Positions 36,631 to 47,152 are shown, counted from the first letter of the stretch. The stretch is 52,535 bases of DNA from Bacteroidales bacterium (GCA_029934065.1 JAOZMX010000004.1:1-52535), one strand, 5' to 3'. The notes: a model not told the origin generated them from the sequence alone. A program made the numbers and translations.

Positions 36631-39600
36631 ATGAAAAAACTTTTTTTTACTTTGATTGCAATCTTGTTTGTTGCGTTCACTTACGCTGAAGGATGGCGTC
36701 CCGGCGAGATGGAAATAAAAGTTGAGATTTCCTCGAAGCAGGATGCTGCCTTACTGTCATCACTCCGGCTAAACGGCGATTATTTTATAGATAACGCCAT
36801 ATTGTACGTTGTTCCGGCGGAGCTTGAGCAACTGAAAGCGGCCGGATTGACCTATGAAATTCTCAAAGAAGACCTGAATGCCTATTATGCCGATTTCTGG
36901 GAAACACGTGATGCTTATCACAGCTACCAGGAGATCATTGACCTGGCCGATAGCCTTGCAGAACATTTTCCAAATATCTGCACAAAGCATGTTTTCGGCA
37001 CTTCGCTTGGCGGACGGCAACTTGCAGCATTAAAGATCAGCGATAACCCGGAAACCGACGAAAACGAACCGGAAGTGATGTTCGATGCGGGCATCCACGG
37101 GGATGAAATCGGAGGGCCGGAGAATGTGATCCGCTTTGCACGCAAACTTTGTCTGGAATACGGCACCGATCCGGAGATCACCGATCTGATTGACAATCGT
37201 GAGATATGGCTTTACCTGATGGTGAATCCCGACGGACGTGTGAATATGGTACGAACCAACAACAACGGCGTTGACCTGAACCGCGACTGGGGTTACATGT
37301 GGGACGGCTGGGGCAGCAGCACGGGTGCCTTTTCGCAGCCCGAGTCCAAAGCGTTGCGTTCCTGTTCTTATTTCAACCAGTTTGTGGTACACACGACCTA
37401 TCACAGCGGAACGGAATACATCTCCTGCCCCTGGAGCTACCGTTCGAGTGCGCCTTACGACGCCAGCCGTATTTTGCAACTCGCAGGAGTTTATTCCAGC
37501 GTGTCGGGTTACTCCAATCTGGAATACGGGCAGGGCAATACGGGGATGTATGCCATCAACGGAAGCACCAAAGACTCCAACTACGGCGCCATGGGTTCCA
37601 TCAGTTGGTCGATGGAGATATCCTACAGCAAGCAACCGCCGGCCTCGCAGATCATGACCTATTTCAATTACAACGTCCCCTCAATGCTGGCCATGATCGA
37701 ATACAGCGGCTACGGCATTCAGGGAACCATTACGGATGCGGTTACCGGCGATCCGGTATCTGCGGCCATTTTCGTCAATAACTATTTGCCCTGCTTTACC
37801 GATCCCGAAGTGGGAGATTATCATAAATACCTGCTTCCCGGAACTTACAGCATCATGGTGAAAGCCAACGGATATGACGATAAGCTGGTGAATGATGTGG
37901 TAGTGGTTGAAAATAGTGCCACGACCATCAACATTGCACTCGATCCGCTGGATCAGACAAGCGTTTACCGTGTGATCAGTTGCCGGATTCCCGACAACAA
38001 CGAAGCCGACCCGGGCATCACCTGGAATGTTATCGGTCAGCCCGACAATTTATATTATTCAATTGGTAAAAACGGCTGGATCGTAGTGGATATGGGAGAA
38101 ATTATTTTTGACGGCGCAGGCCCCGACCTGATGGTTTTCGAGGGCGATGCCGGAGCCGAAGGTTATACTCTGTATGCCGGTGAAACCATGGACGGCCCGT
38201 TTTATGAGATGGGTCAGGGTAACGGTACTTCGGAGTTTGATCTGTCGATTTGTACGATTTCCGAAGCACGCTATTTCAAAATCAAAGACGACGGCGACGG
38301 CTCGGCCAACGTAAACGGAGCGGGATTCGATTTCGACGCCATGCAGGCATTGAGCTCTGTTACGGGACCTTATCTGATCATGGATGGTTATGTGATTGAC
38401 GATTCCAACGGCAACAACAACGGTCAGCTCGACCCGGGCGAAACGGTGGAATACACCATCACTTTGAAAAATGTCGGCTCGGAAGAAGCCCTTGATATCA
38501 TGGGAACATTGAGTTGCAACGACCAGTATGTGACGGTGATCACCACCGAACCGCAATCATACGGCAATATCGCGATCAATGCATCGGCGGAAGCAACTTA
38601 CACGGTCTCGGCAGCCGAATCGGCACCGGCAGGGTACAGCGCCATGCTGGAACTGGAATACGAAGGCTCCAATGTGAGTCCGGCCACCAAATACATCGAA
38701 GTGCTCTTCCCCGATTATTGTTATCCCACGGCCAACTGCTCGTATGGCGATGGTTTTACGGGGTTTGCCCTCGAAGACATCAGCAACATGAACAGTGGGT
38801 GCAGCAATAACGGTTACGGTGATTTTACCGATATGAGTACTGCTCTGGAAGCCGGGCAGCAATACACGGTCAGTTGGGAAACCGGTTACAGCAATCAGGA
38901 TGCCAGTTTGTGGATTGACCTGAATGCCGATATGATCTTCGACGAGAGTGAACGGTTGATTACCGATTATAATCTGGCCAATAGCGGTCAGGTTTACACG
39001 GTGGATTTCACCGTACCGGACAATGTTACACCCGGCGAGAAACGGTTAAGGATCAGGGCCAACTGGCAAAACTCATCCGCCGATCCCTGTGCCAACTTCA
39101 GCTACGGTGAAACGGAAGATTATACGGTGATCATCGGCGGCGGTGCTCCGAGCGCTGCTTTTACAGCCGACGTTACGGAACTTTGTCATGGAGATCAGGT
39201 GCAGTTTACGGATAACTCCACCGGAAACATTACCACATGGGAATGGACTTTCGAAGGCGGAACTCCTGCCACATCCACCGAACAAAATCCCGTGGTTACT
39301 TATGATACGCCAGGTACATGGGATGTTTCGCTGACCGTTGGCGACGGCACAACGACCAATACCGCCAGTACCGCAGATTATATCATGGTGTATGACGATC
39401 CGGCAACACCGGACATGCCCGACGGCGACACGGAACTTTGCAGCAACAGCCCCAACAGCACTTACACAACGAACAATATTTCCGGTGCTACGGATTGGAT
39501 TTGGGAAATCAACCCGGAAGATGCCGGAACCCTGACACCCAACGGCACCAGTGTCGTGGTTAACTGGAACGATGATTTTTCCGGTGATGTACAACTCACG

Positions 39601-40209
39601 GTGGCATGCGAAAACCTTTGCGGACAAAGCGACATGTCGGATCCGCTGGATATAACCGTTTTGCCCTTGCCCGATCAGGCAGGCTCCATTGGCGGCGACG
39701 ATGAAGTGTGTCAGGAACAAGTGGCCATTTACACCGTTGACCCCATTGCCAATGCCGACGATTACATTTGGACCCTCGATCCGGAGGAGGCCGGAACAAT
39801 GGCGGTGGATCAAAATGAATGTACCGTTACCTGGAGCGACAGCTACGAAGGCGACGCCACGCTGTTTGTTCAGGGTACAAACGAATGCGGCGAAGGCCCT
39901 TCATCTCCGGCTTTCGATGTGATTGTCTTTAATTGTACAGGTATCTTTCCCGGCCAAACAGCCGGAGATTTTACCGTTTATCCAAATCCCGGAAACGGTT
40001 TGTTTACCGTTGATTTCGGAAATACAGAACCTGAAACCTGTACCATTACGGTGGTGAATTTGCTGGGATCGGTCGTTTATACACGCGATATTAACGACAA
40101 CATTTCCTCTATGAAAATGGATTTGAGCAATCTGCCCGATGGCGTTTATTATATGCAGATCAGCAACAATGCTTTTACCGCAACGAAAAAAATCGTTATC
40201 AGAAAATAA
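36631..40209 (+). CDS. T9SS-secreted M14 zinc carboxypeptidase with GEVED and PKD modules
   Basis: From ATG 36631 the protein has 1192 residues. In order: signal peptide (1-19); a propeptide-like region (to about 90); the M14 domain (about 95-360) with HGDE zinc ligands His156 and Glu159, His258 in TYHSG, Arg218 in the DLNRDWG segment and catalytic Glu329; a carboxypeptidase regulatory-like fold (about 363-440); a jelly-roll-like region (about 445-575); a CARDB-like domain (about 583-692); a GEVED domain (about 697-835, named for its GETEDYTV end); a PKD domain (about 840-922); two PKD-like/Ig modules (about 925-1100); and a T9SS type A sorting domain (about 1112-1192). It should cut C-terminal residues from peptides outside the cell. 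It is first of three large cargo genes in tandem. The frame opens upstream at 36583, but the signal peptide starts at 36631. Confidence 0.9.
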   Translation: MKKLFFTLIAILFVAFTYAEGWRPGEMEIKVEISSKQDAALLSSLRLNGDYFIDNAILYVVPAELEQLKAAGLTYEILKEDLNAYYADFWETRDAYHSYQEIIDLADSLAEHFPNICTKHVFGTSLGGRQLAALKISDNPETDENEPEVMFDAGIHGDEIGGPENVIRFARKLCLEYGTDPEITDLIDNREIWLYLMVNPDGRVNMVRTNNNGVDLNRDWGYMWDGWGSSTGAFSQPESKALRSCSYFNQFVVHTTYHSGTEYISCPWSYRSSAPYDASRILQLAGVYSSVSGYSNLEYGQGNTGMYAINGSTKDSNYGAMGSISWSMEISYSKQPPASQIMTYFNYNVPSMLAMIEYSGYGIQGTITDAVTGDPVSAAIFVNNYLPCFTDPEVGDYHKYLLPGTYSIMVKANGYDDKLVNDVVVVENSATTINIALDPLDQTSVYRVISCRIPDNNEADPGITWNVIGQPDNLYYSIGKNGWIVVDMGEIIFDGAGPDLMVFEGDAGAEGYTLYAGETMDGPFYEMGQGNGTSEFDLSICTISEARYFKIKDDGDGSANVNGAGFDFDAMQALSSVTGPYLIMDGYVIDDSNGNNNGQLDPGETVEYTITLKNVGSEEALDIMGTLSCNDQYVTVITTEPQSYGNIAINASAEATYTVSAAESAPAGYSAMLELEYEGSNVSPATKYIEVLFPDYCYPTANCSYGDGFTGFALEDISNMNSGCSNNGYGDFTDMSTALEAGQQYTVSWETGYSNQDASLWIDLNADMIFDESERLITDYNLANSGQVYTVDFTVPDNVTPGEKRLRIRANWQNSSADPCANFSYGETEDYTVIIGGGAPSAAFTADVTELCHGDQVQFTDNSTGNITTWEWTFEGGTPATSTEQNPVVTYDTPGTWDVSLTVGDGTTTNTASTADYIMVYDDPATPDMPDGDTELCSNSPNSTYTTNNISGATDWIWEINPEDAGTLTPNGTSVVVNWNDDFSGDVQLTVACENLCGQSDMSDPLDITVLPLPDQAGSIGGDDEVCQEQVAIYTVDPIANADDYIWTLDPEEAGTMAVDQNECTVTWSDSYEGDATLFVQGTNECGEGPSSPAFDVIVFNCTGIFPGQTAGDFTVYPNPGNGLFTVDFGNTEPETCTITVVNLLGSVVYTRDINDNISSMKMDLSNLPDGVYYMQISNNAFTATKKIVIRK

Positions 40210-40229
40210 TTTTTTGTTTGAATAAAAAT

Positions 40230-40275
40230 CACAAGCAGAGCAACCTTTACCGAATTAAAGGTTGCTCTGCTTGTG
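40230..40275. terminator. perfect 19-bp hairpin between the two M14 genes
   Basis: The arms 40230-40248 and 40257-40275 are perfectly complementary, with an 8-base loop. It starts 20 bases after the stop codon at 40209. The plus-strand flank downstream is A/T-rich but lacks a proper T-run, while the T-rich flank lies on the minus strand side. It may be a terminator, a transcript-stabilising 3' hairpin, or a repeat remnant. Confidence 0.55.
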
Positions 40276-40489
40276 AATATAAATGTTAATCCGGTTTTCA
40301 TTGGGAAAAGAAACGAACCGGGAGCATGCCATAAATCAAAACCCTGCATTGACAATGTTCGAGGCCATTAAAAGAGAAAAAAATATCGGTTTTCAGTAAA
40401 CCTTTTCATTAATTGTAGTCTTTAGAAAGAACATTTAAAATGCTTTACATTTTTTAAAAGAAAAAAATCACCAATTAATATTTTATACA

Positions 40490-43441
40490 ATGAAAAGACA
40501 CCTACTATTACTGCTTGGAATTGCACTTACAATTACTATTGCAGCACAGGAAAAAGTGATCGTCAGATTTGACAATCCCGATCTTTCCACGATTAAAACA
40601 TTTACGACGCCGGATTATGATGTTGCGGCATTTAAGCCCGGCGAATACCTTGATATTGTTGTAGCAGAAGCTGATTACCAAAAGATCCTCTCGCAGGGAT
40701 ATCAGGTTGAGATCGTTCAGACCAATACACAGATGGCGCTTAACCTGGGCGATGTTGACGACATTAACGGATACAGAACCTATGACGAAGCACTGGAAGA
40801 ACTTCAGCAGATCGCTGCCGATCATCCGGACATTTGCATGTTGGTGGATATCGGCGACAGCCGGGGAAAGGAATATTTTGAATCCGGTTACGGAAACTAC
40901 AGCAATTACCAGCACGACATCTGGGCACTGAAACTTTCGGACAATGTGACCGAAGAAGAGGATGAACCTTCGGTTTTTTATTTCGGGGCGCATCATGCCC
41001 GCGAGCCCATCAGCACCGAGATGACATTTTACATTTTGAATTACCTTGTGGATAATTACGGAAGCGATCCGGAGGTAACCGAAAACGTCAACACAAAGCA
41101 GATTTGGTTTGTGCCCATGGTAAATCCGGACGGACATGAAGTGGTGCTGAACCAGATTGACCTGAACTGGAGAAAAAACATCAGGGACAACGATGGCAAC
41201 GGCAGCTTAACGCCGGGAAACTGGGACTATCCCGACGGGGTGGACCCCAACCGGAATTACGGCTGGCACTGGGGTGGAGAGGGAGCTTCTTCGGACCCGA
41301 GCAGCCAGACCTATCACGGGCCGTCTGCATTTTCCGAACCCGAGTTGCAGGCCATTCGCGACCTGATGGCGGCACACCATTTTGTGGCCGGGATCACTTA
41401 TCACTCTTACAGCGAGTTGGTGTTGTGGCCTTTTGGATACACTTCCAATGCTGTGACACCCGACGCAGCCGCCATCTCACAGCTTGGAACAGCGGTGGCC
41501 AATGCCATCCCGAGCCTGTATGGAGGACATTATACGCCGGAGATCAGCTCACAGCTCTATCCGGCAGCAGGAGTGACCGACGACTGGGCTTACGGCCATC
41601 ACGGCATTTTCTGCTATACTGTTGAACTCGGAACGGAATTTATCCCGCCGGCCAACCAGATGAACCAAATCGTTGAAGATAACCTGGACGGATCAATGAT
41701 CCTGCTTAACAGGATCAATAACTCAACACTTACGGGTCATGTTACCAATTCAGCTACCGGTGAACCGGTGGTTGCCGAAGTTTTTATCGAAGGTGTTGAC
41801 GACACGGGAATGCCCCGCGACCCCTATACCAGTGATGAAGATTTCGGAACTTATTACAGGATGCTTACCAACGGAACCTATACCGTTACTTTCTCCGCAT
41901 TCGGTTACATCTCACAAACTTTCGATAATGTGGTGATAACCGGTGAAACCCAAACAACATTGGATGTGGCTCTTGAACAAAGTGAGGTCATTTCGCTTTC
42001 GGGAACGGTTACCGATTCCGATTCGGGGCTTCCCATTGCCAATGCATTGATAGAGGTGTTGAATACACCGGTTGATCCTGTTTATACCAACGAGTTGGGA
42101 CAATATGAAATTCCCGAAATTTTCGAAAATACTTATACCTTCAAAGTGTGGGCGATGGATTATTCCACTTTGTTGCAGGTTGTTACCATCAGTCCGCAAA
42201 ATAATGTGATTGATTTTGAACTTACCATCAGTACTGCTTACAGTTTTGAATCCGGAACATTTGATCCGGAATGGGAATTTGCCGGCAATGCCGACTGGAC
42301 CATCACCGACAACACGGCATGGGACGGCACTTATTCGGCAAAATCCGGCAGCATTGGCGATAACCAGACTTCAACGTTAAAGATCACTGTGGAAACGGTA
42401 GAGAACGGTGTGATGTCTTTCTACCGGAAAGTTTCGTCAGAAGCAACTTACGACTTTTTACAGTTTTATATCGACGGTCAGATGAAAGATGAATGGTCGG
42501 GCGAGGAGGACTGGGAAGAAATTTCATATAATGTGACTGCCGGGACGCATACCTACAAATGGGTTTACGATAAGGATCAATCGGTATCGAATGGCGACGA
42601 CTGCGGATGGATTGATTACGTGAGTTTCCCGCCCACCTCAACATTGAATGCCAATGCGGGAAACGACGGGGAAATTTGTGAAAATGAAACTTTCCAATGT
42701 GGCGGCAATGCCTCCAACTACAATTCGCTGGAATGGACCACTTCGGGAACGGGAACTTTCTCCGATCCCACCATCCTCAATCCGGTTTACACGCCGGGAT
42801 ACGACGACATTTCCGCGGGTACGGTGGTTTTGACATTAACGGTTTTCGACGGATCGGGCAACTCCGACAGCGATAACCTTACTTTAACCATTGATGCCTT
42901 ACCTGCCACACCGTCAGCCATTGCAGGTTTGCCGGAAGTTTGCGCCGGATGGGAAGAATCTTATTCATGCGACCCCATTGCCAATGCCACCGAAACGGAG
43001 TGGATACTGACACCCGAAACGGCAGGAACCATTTCAGTTCAGTCCGATGATGAAATCAACATCCTTTGGTCGGATGCATTTTCAGGTACGGCAACGCTCA
43101 AAGTCAGGGGAATGAACGATTGCGGTTATGGCGATTTCTCGGAAGAATTTTCCGTTAATGTGATGGATTGTACCTCTGTCAGGGAGAATGAAACCTCGGA
43201 TATTGACGTTTATCCCAACCCCGCCGACAATTTGATCGTTATCGAATTCAACGGATTTAAAGAAACCGATATGGAGATCGGCGTTCTCAATATACTGGGA
43301 AATACCATTTATTCAGCCAACGGAATACCATCGGGTGAAAACTTTAAACTGCAAACCTCCGATTGGGCCGACGGCATTTATTTTTTAAGGATATCCGATC
43401 CGTCACATACCATCACAAAAAAGATCATTATTCAACATTAA
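40490..43441 (+). CDS. T9SS-secreted M14 zinc carboxypeptidase
   Basis: This is a 983-residue protein. In order: signal peptide (1-19); propeptide-like region (to about 90); the M14 domain (about 95-400) with HARE (His169, Glu172), Arg255 in the DPNRNYGW segment, His305 in TYHSYSE and catalytic Glu379 in YTVELGTEF; two carboxypeptidase regulatory-like domains (about 413-495 and 500-578); a jelly-roll domain (about 585-720); Ig/PKD-like modules (about 725-900); and a T9SS type A tail (about 903-983, with YPNPADN and DGIYFLRI). The TxGTxF-type M14 context resembles animal carboxypeptidase A/B more than the first enzyme, so the two probably differ in specificity. The gap to the upstream gene is 280 bases with a strong hairpin, so it may have its own transcript. 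Confidence 0.9.
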   Translation: MKRHLLLLLGIALTITIAAQEKVIVRFDNPDLSTIKTFTTPDYDVAAFKPGEYLDIVVAEADYQKILSQGYQVEIVQTNTQMALNLGDVDDINGYRTYDEALEELQQIAADHPDICMLVDIGDSRGKEYFESGYGNYSNYQHDIWALKLSDNVTEEEDEPSVFYFGAHHAREPISTEMTFYILNYLVDNYGSDPEVTENVNTKQIWFVPMVNPDGHEVVLNQIDLNWRKNIRDNDGNGSLTPGNWDYPDGVDPNRNYGWHWGGEGASSDPSSQTYHGPSAFSEPELQAIRDLMAAHHFVAGITYHSYSELVLWPFGYTSNAVTPDAAAISQLGTAVANAIPSLYGGHYTPEISSQLYPAAGVTDDWAYGHHGIFCYTVELGTEFIPPANQMNQIVEDNLDGSMILLNRINNSTLTGHVTNSATGEPVVAEVFIEGVDDTGMPRDPYTSDEDFGTYYRMLTNGTYTVTFSAFGYISQTFDNVVITGETQTTLDVALEQSEVISLSGTVTDSDSGLPIANALIEVLNTPVDPVYTNELGQYEIPEIFENTYTFKVWAMDYSTLLQVVTISPQNNVIDFELTISTAYSFESGTFDPEWEFAGNADWTITDNTAWDGTYSAKSGSIGDNQTSTLKITVETVENGVMSFYRKVSSEATYDFLQFYIDGQMKDEWSGEEDWEEISYNVTAGTHTYKWVYDKDQSVSNGDDCGWIDYVSFPPTSTLNANAGNDGEICENETFQCGGNASNYNSLEWTTSGTGTFSDPTILNPVYTPGYDDISAGTVVLTLTVFDGSGNSDSDNLTLTIDALPATPSAIAGLPEVCAGWEESYSCDPIANATETEWILTPETAGTISVQSDDEINILWSDAFSGTATLKVRGMNDCGYGDFSEEFSVNVMDCTSVRENETSDIDVYPNPADNLIVIEFNGFKETDMEIGVLNILGNTIYSANGIPSGENFKLQTSDWADGIYFLRISDPSHTITKKIIIQH

Positions 43442-43530
43442 ATCATTATTCATTGAACATAACGGATTGTTTACATGTTAACTATGCAAAAGTTATGTTT
43501 TAGTACCATTTTATTAAGGAGAAATAATTT

Positions 43531-46500
43531 ATGAAAAAAGTTACGTCATTTCTAATTTTATTTGGCATTTTGGCGGCATTCAACTTTGCCGTCGGTCAGG
43601 ACAGAAAAACCCGGGAAGAGAATTCGCCGTACATTGACGGAAAATACAGTCCGTATAAAGTATTGGATACCCGTGTTGACAACATGGGCTACTGGCTCAA
43701 AGCGGCCGAACTCGGTCTTACGGAGTACAATCCCGATGTAACCGTTCCTCTTGGGACATACAAATCAAGCAAAATCAAATCAACATCGGTGGTGCGCGAC
43801 GATTCTCCCGATGTTCCCGTAACGGAAGAAAATTCTACGCAAAGTGAAAACTCCATCTTTGTTGATCCCAGTGATCCCGATCATGTTTTGCAGTCGAACA
43901 ACTCTACGCAAAATCCGGTGGGTACCATTTACGGAGCCAATTATTTCTTTTCCGAAGATTTCGGGTTGACCTGGGGAGGTTCGATCTACGGCGCCGGCGG
44001 AAATAATTCGGGCGACCCCGCAACAGCCATCGGTTTAAGCGGACGTCAGTATGTGGGATTTATTCACAGCAATTACGGACAGGGAGTTGCTTATTCGGAC
44101 GACGGTGAAAACTGGACATCCGTCCTTTGCGGAAATCCCCCCGGAGGCAGTAATATCCTTGACAAAAATCATTTATGGATTGACAATAGCCCTTCCAGCC
44201 CGTACGAAGGATATGTTTATTCCGCATGGACTGCGTTCGGAAATGCCAACGACGGCGATATTGAAATTGTTCGTTCCGGTGATAACGGATTGAGCTATTC
44301 ACCACAAATGAACATCAGCTCTGCAGTCAATGCAGGCAGTCACAACCAGGGGGTGAACATCACCACCGGCCCCGACGGACAGGTTTATGCCATTTGGGCT
44401 ATTTACGACAGTTGGCCTTCCGATGAAAGTGCAATAGGTTTTGCAAGATCATTTGACGGGGGCAATACATTTGCTCCTGCGCAAAGAATCATTACAAATA
44501 TCAGGGGTATCCGCAACAGCGAAACATCCAAAAACCAACGTGTGAGTTCGTTTCCTTCCGCAACTTGCGACATTAGCGGCGACGGAACCATTTATGTGGT
44601 TTGGGCCAATATCGGTGTGCCGGGAATAAATTCCGGCAACGACATTGATATTTACATGATCAAGTCAAGCGACGAAGGTTCTTCCTGGTCGGAACCCATC
44701 CGTGTGAACCAGGATGAACAAGGTCAAGGCCATGAGCACTATTTTCCGTGGATCACCTGCGACCCCGAAACCGGAGCTTTGAGCGTGATCTTTTACGACG
44801 ACCGCAACGTGGGCGGCAACAAATGCGAAGTATTCTGTGCCAATTCGTTTGACGGTGGCGAAACATGGGAAGATTTCCGCGTCAGCGATGTGGACTTTAC
44901 TCCTGCTCCTATTCCCGGACTGGCAGGTGGATACATGGGTGATTACCTCGGCATTTCGGCACGCGGCGGTCAGGTTTATCCCGTATGGACCGACAATCGC
45001 TCCGGGGTTACCATGACCTATTGTTCTCCTTACGAGACCAACAGCCTGCCCCGGCCTACAGATCTGATAGGATCGGTTACTTTCGAAACCGGAGAAGTGC
45101 AACTCGACTGGTCGTTTGTTCAGGTTCCCGGATTTCAGTATTTCATCGTTTACCGCGATGAATTTCAGATCGGGACCACAACAGACACTACTTTTATTGA
45201 CAATCTTCCCGATTACGGGATTTACAAATACAAAGTCACGGCCATGCATCTCGAAGGGGAATCTTCCGGCCCGCGCACTACCGTTCAGTGGGGTGACGCT
45301 CATGTGGCCGTTGACCCGGCGGAGATCATCGAAAACATTGATCTGATGAGTACTTCAACCCGTTATTTGACCATTGAAAATACGGGTGAGCTTGACCTGG
45401 TCTTTGAGGTTTCTTCTTCTACCGAACCGGTTTCAAAGGACGGTAAAGATTATTGTATTCCAACGGCCAACTGTTCGTGGGGCGATGGGATCAATAGTTT
45501 TGAAATGGCGGACATCAGCAATATGAACAGCGGTTGCAGCCCGGACGGATATGGCGATTATACCAACATGAGCACCGAATTGCAGGTTGGAAATACGTAT
45601 GAAGTTTCACTCGGAACGCAATATGACAACCAGTATGTAACCATCTGGATTGACTGGGACAAAAACGAAACATTTGATCCGAATGAAATTATTTTGCAGG
45701 ATTTTGTCCTTGACAATGCCAATCAGATTTACACCACTGATGTTACCATACCCACTGACGCCCAAAGCGGTGAAACAAGAATGCGGGTAAAAGCCGTTTG
45801 GCAAAATCCCTCGTCGGGTGATCCGTGCGAAGATGCTTCATACGGCGAGACCGAAGATTATACCGTTAACATTTCAGGATGGATGTTTGTTGATCACATA
45901 CAGGACACCATTGCGCCGGGAAGTACCTATACGGTGGAAGTTTTATTTAATTCCGAAGACCTTACCGAAGGAACCTATTACGGGAATATTGCCATAGAGA
46001 CCAATGATCCCGATATGCCGCTGGTGGATGTGCCGGTAACGCTGAATGTGGGAAGCGGTTTTCCGCTTGCCGTTCAGGTTATTGCCGATCCGGCAGAGGT
46101 TTGCCCGGGTGGCAGCTCTCAACTGCAGGCCATGCCGACGGGCGGTACGGGCAACTATACTTACAACTGGACTTCCGATCCTCCGGGATTTACCTCCACC
46201 GAAGCCGAACCCGTGGTTTATCCCGAAGAAACAACCACCTATTTTGTTGAAGTGGATGACGGCGAAAATACCGTCTCGGGACAGGTGACCGTCACCTTAT
46301 TGACACTCCCCGAAACACCGGCAATGCCGGAAGGCGAAACGTCATTGTGCTTTGGCGAATACCAAACGGTTTACAGCACCAACGGATCGACGAATTCCGA
46401 TTCCTATTCATGGATGTTGGATCCGGCCGATGCAGGGACTATAGATGGCGACGGCCTTACGGCTACCGTTACATGGGATGAGGCCTTTACGGGAGATGCC

Positions 46501-47085
46501 GAAATCTCCGTTGCAGGAGTAAATGCATGCGGAGAGAGTGAATTTTCGGATGTTCTGGCGGTGACGATGAACGAATTGCCCGTTGTTGACCTTGGCGAAG
46601 ATATCACAACCTGCGCCAATCAAACCGTGATCCTCGACGCAGGTAATCCCGGGGCTGCTTATTTGTGGTCAACGGGTGAAACAACACAAACCATCGAAGT
46701 GGATACCACAGGCATCGGCATCGGCACAGCCGAATTTTGGGTTGAAGTCACCGACGCTGAAGCATGCTCCGATTCGGATACGATCAGCGTTCAGTTTGAC
46801 GACTGTACCGGAATATCAGAGGTTGACCAATCCTGGGCAGTGAACATTTCCCCCAATCCCTCCACCGGGATTTTTACAGTGGAGATCAATGCCAAAACCG
46901 GGTATCCGGTTGACTTGAGTGTCTTTAATGCAATGGGAAAGGTCGTTTATCAGGAAAATGAGGTTGGCATCAACAAAACAACCCGTATGACCCTCGACCT
47001 TCAGCAATATCCTGCTGGAATCTATTTTCTGAATCTGAAGGGCGACGGCGTGAATCTTATCAAAAAAATCGTGGTGCAGAAATAG
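43531..47085 (+). CDS. BNR/Asp-box (sialidase-like) protein with GEVED domain and T9SS tail
   Basis: This is an 1184-residue protein. A signal peptide (1-22) is followed by a beta-propeller (about 100-500) carrying at least five Asp-box/BNR motifs of the S-x-D-x-G-x-x-W type: SEDFGLTW (141), SDDGENW (189), SFDGGNTF (307), SSDEGSSW (379) and SFDGGETW (439). A fibronectin-III-like domain (about 505-585), a choice-of-anchor-like region, a GEVED domain (about 642-790, GETEDYTV), an Ig region, PKD-like modules (to about 1090) and a T9SS type A tail (about 1098-1184) follow. The Asp boxes fit sialidase or other propeller hydrolases, but the catalytic Arg triad and Tyr/Glu pair were not confirmed, so hydrolase activity is unproven. 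It ends at a terminator at 47113-47152. Confidence 0.82.
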   Translation: MKKVTSFLILFGILAAFNFAVGQDRKTREENSPYIDGKYSPYKVLDTRVDNMGYWLKAAELGLTEYNPDVTVPLGTYKSSKIKSTSVVRDDSPDVPVTEENSTQSENSIFVDPSDPDHVLQSNNSTQNPVGTIYGANYFFSEDFGLTWGGSIYGAGGNNSGDPATAIGLSGRQYVGFIHSNYGQGVAYSDDGENWTSVLCGNPPGGSNILDKNHLWIDNSPSSPYEGYVYSAWTAFGNANDGDIEIVRSGDNGLSYSPQMNISSAVNAGSHNQGVNITTGPDGQVYAIWAIYDSWPSDESAIGFARSFDGGNTFAPAQRIITNIRGIRNSETSKNQRVSSFPSATCDISGDGTIYVVWANIGVPGINSGNDIDIYMIKSSDEGSSWSEPIRVNQDEQGQGHEHYFPWITCDPETGALSVIFYDDRNVGGNKCEVFCANSFDGGETWEDFRVSDVDFTPAPIPGLAGGYMGDYLGISARGGQVYPVWTDNRSGVTMTYCSPYETNSLPRPTDLIGSVTFETGEVQLDWSFVQVPGFQYFIVYRDEFQIGTTTDTTFIDNLPDYGIYKYKVTAMHLEGESSGPRTTVQWGDAHVAVDPAEIIENIDLMSTSTRYLTIENTGELDLVFEVSSSTEPVSKDGKDYCIPTANCSWGDGINSFEMADISNMNSGCSPDGYGDYTNMSTELQVGNTYEVSLGTQYDNQYVTIWIDWDKNETFDPNEIILQDFVLDNANQIYTTDVTIPTDAQSGETRMRVKAVWQNPSSGDPCEDASYGETEDYTVNISGWMFVDHIQDTIAPGSTYTVEVLFNSEDLTEGTYYGNIAIETNDPDMPLVDVPVTLNVGSGFPLAVQVIADPAEVCPGGSSQLQAMPTGGTGNYTYNWTSDPPGFTSTEAEPVVYPEETTTYFVEVDDGENTVSGQVTVTLLTLPETPAMPEGETSLCFGEYQTVYSTNGSTNSDSYSWMLDPADAGTIDGDGLTATVTWDEAFTGDAEISVAGVNACGESEFSDVLAVTMNELPVVDLGEDITTCANQTVILDAGNPGAAYLWSTGETTQTIEVDTTGIGIGTAEFWVEVTDAEACSDSDTISVQFDDCTGISEVDQSWAVNISPNPSTGIFTVEINAKTGYPVDLSVFNAMGKVVYQENEVGINKTTRMTLDLQQYPAGIYFLNLKGDGVNLIKKIVVQK

Positions 47086-47112
47086 ACAACAAACAATTTG
47101 ATATGCTTATCG

Positions 47113-47152
47113 AAAAAAAACGGGAGATCGGATGAGTTCTCCCGTTTTTTTT
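47113..47152. terminator. bidirectional intrinsic terminator between convergent genes
   Basis: A 7-bp G/C-rich stem (47121-47127 with 47138-47144) and 10-base loop are extended by an A-run before and a T-run after. It serves the plus-strand gene ending at 47085 and the minus-strand carbonic anhydrase ending at 47183. Confidence 0.85.

Noticed and set aside
40149-40355. 68-codon minus-strand frame in the gap between the M14 genes
   Set aside because: It spans the hairpin and the end of the upstream gene, has no ribosome binding site and no recognisable domain.
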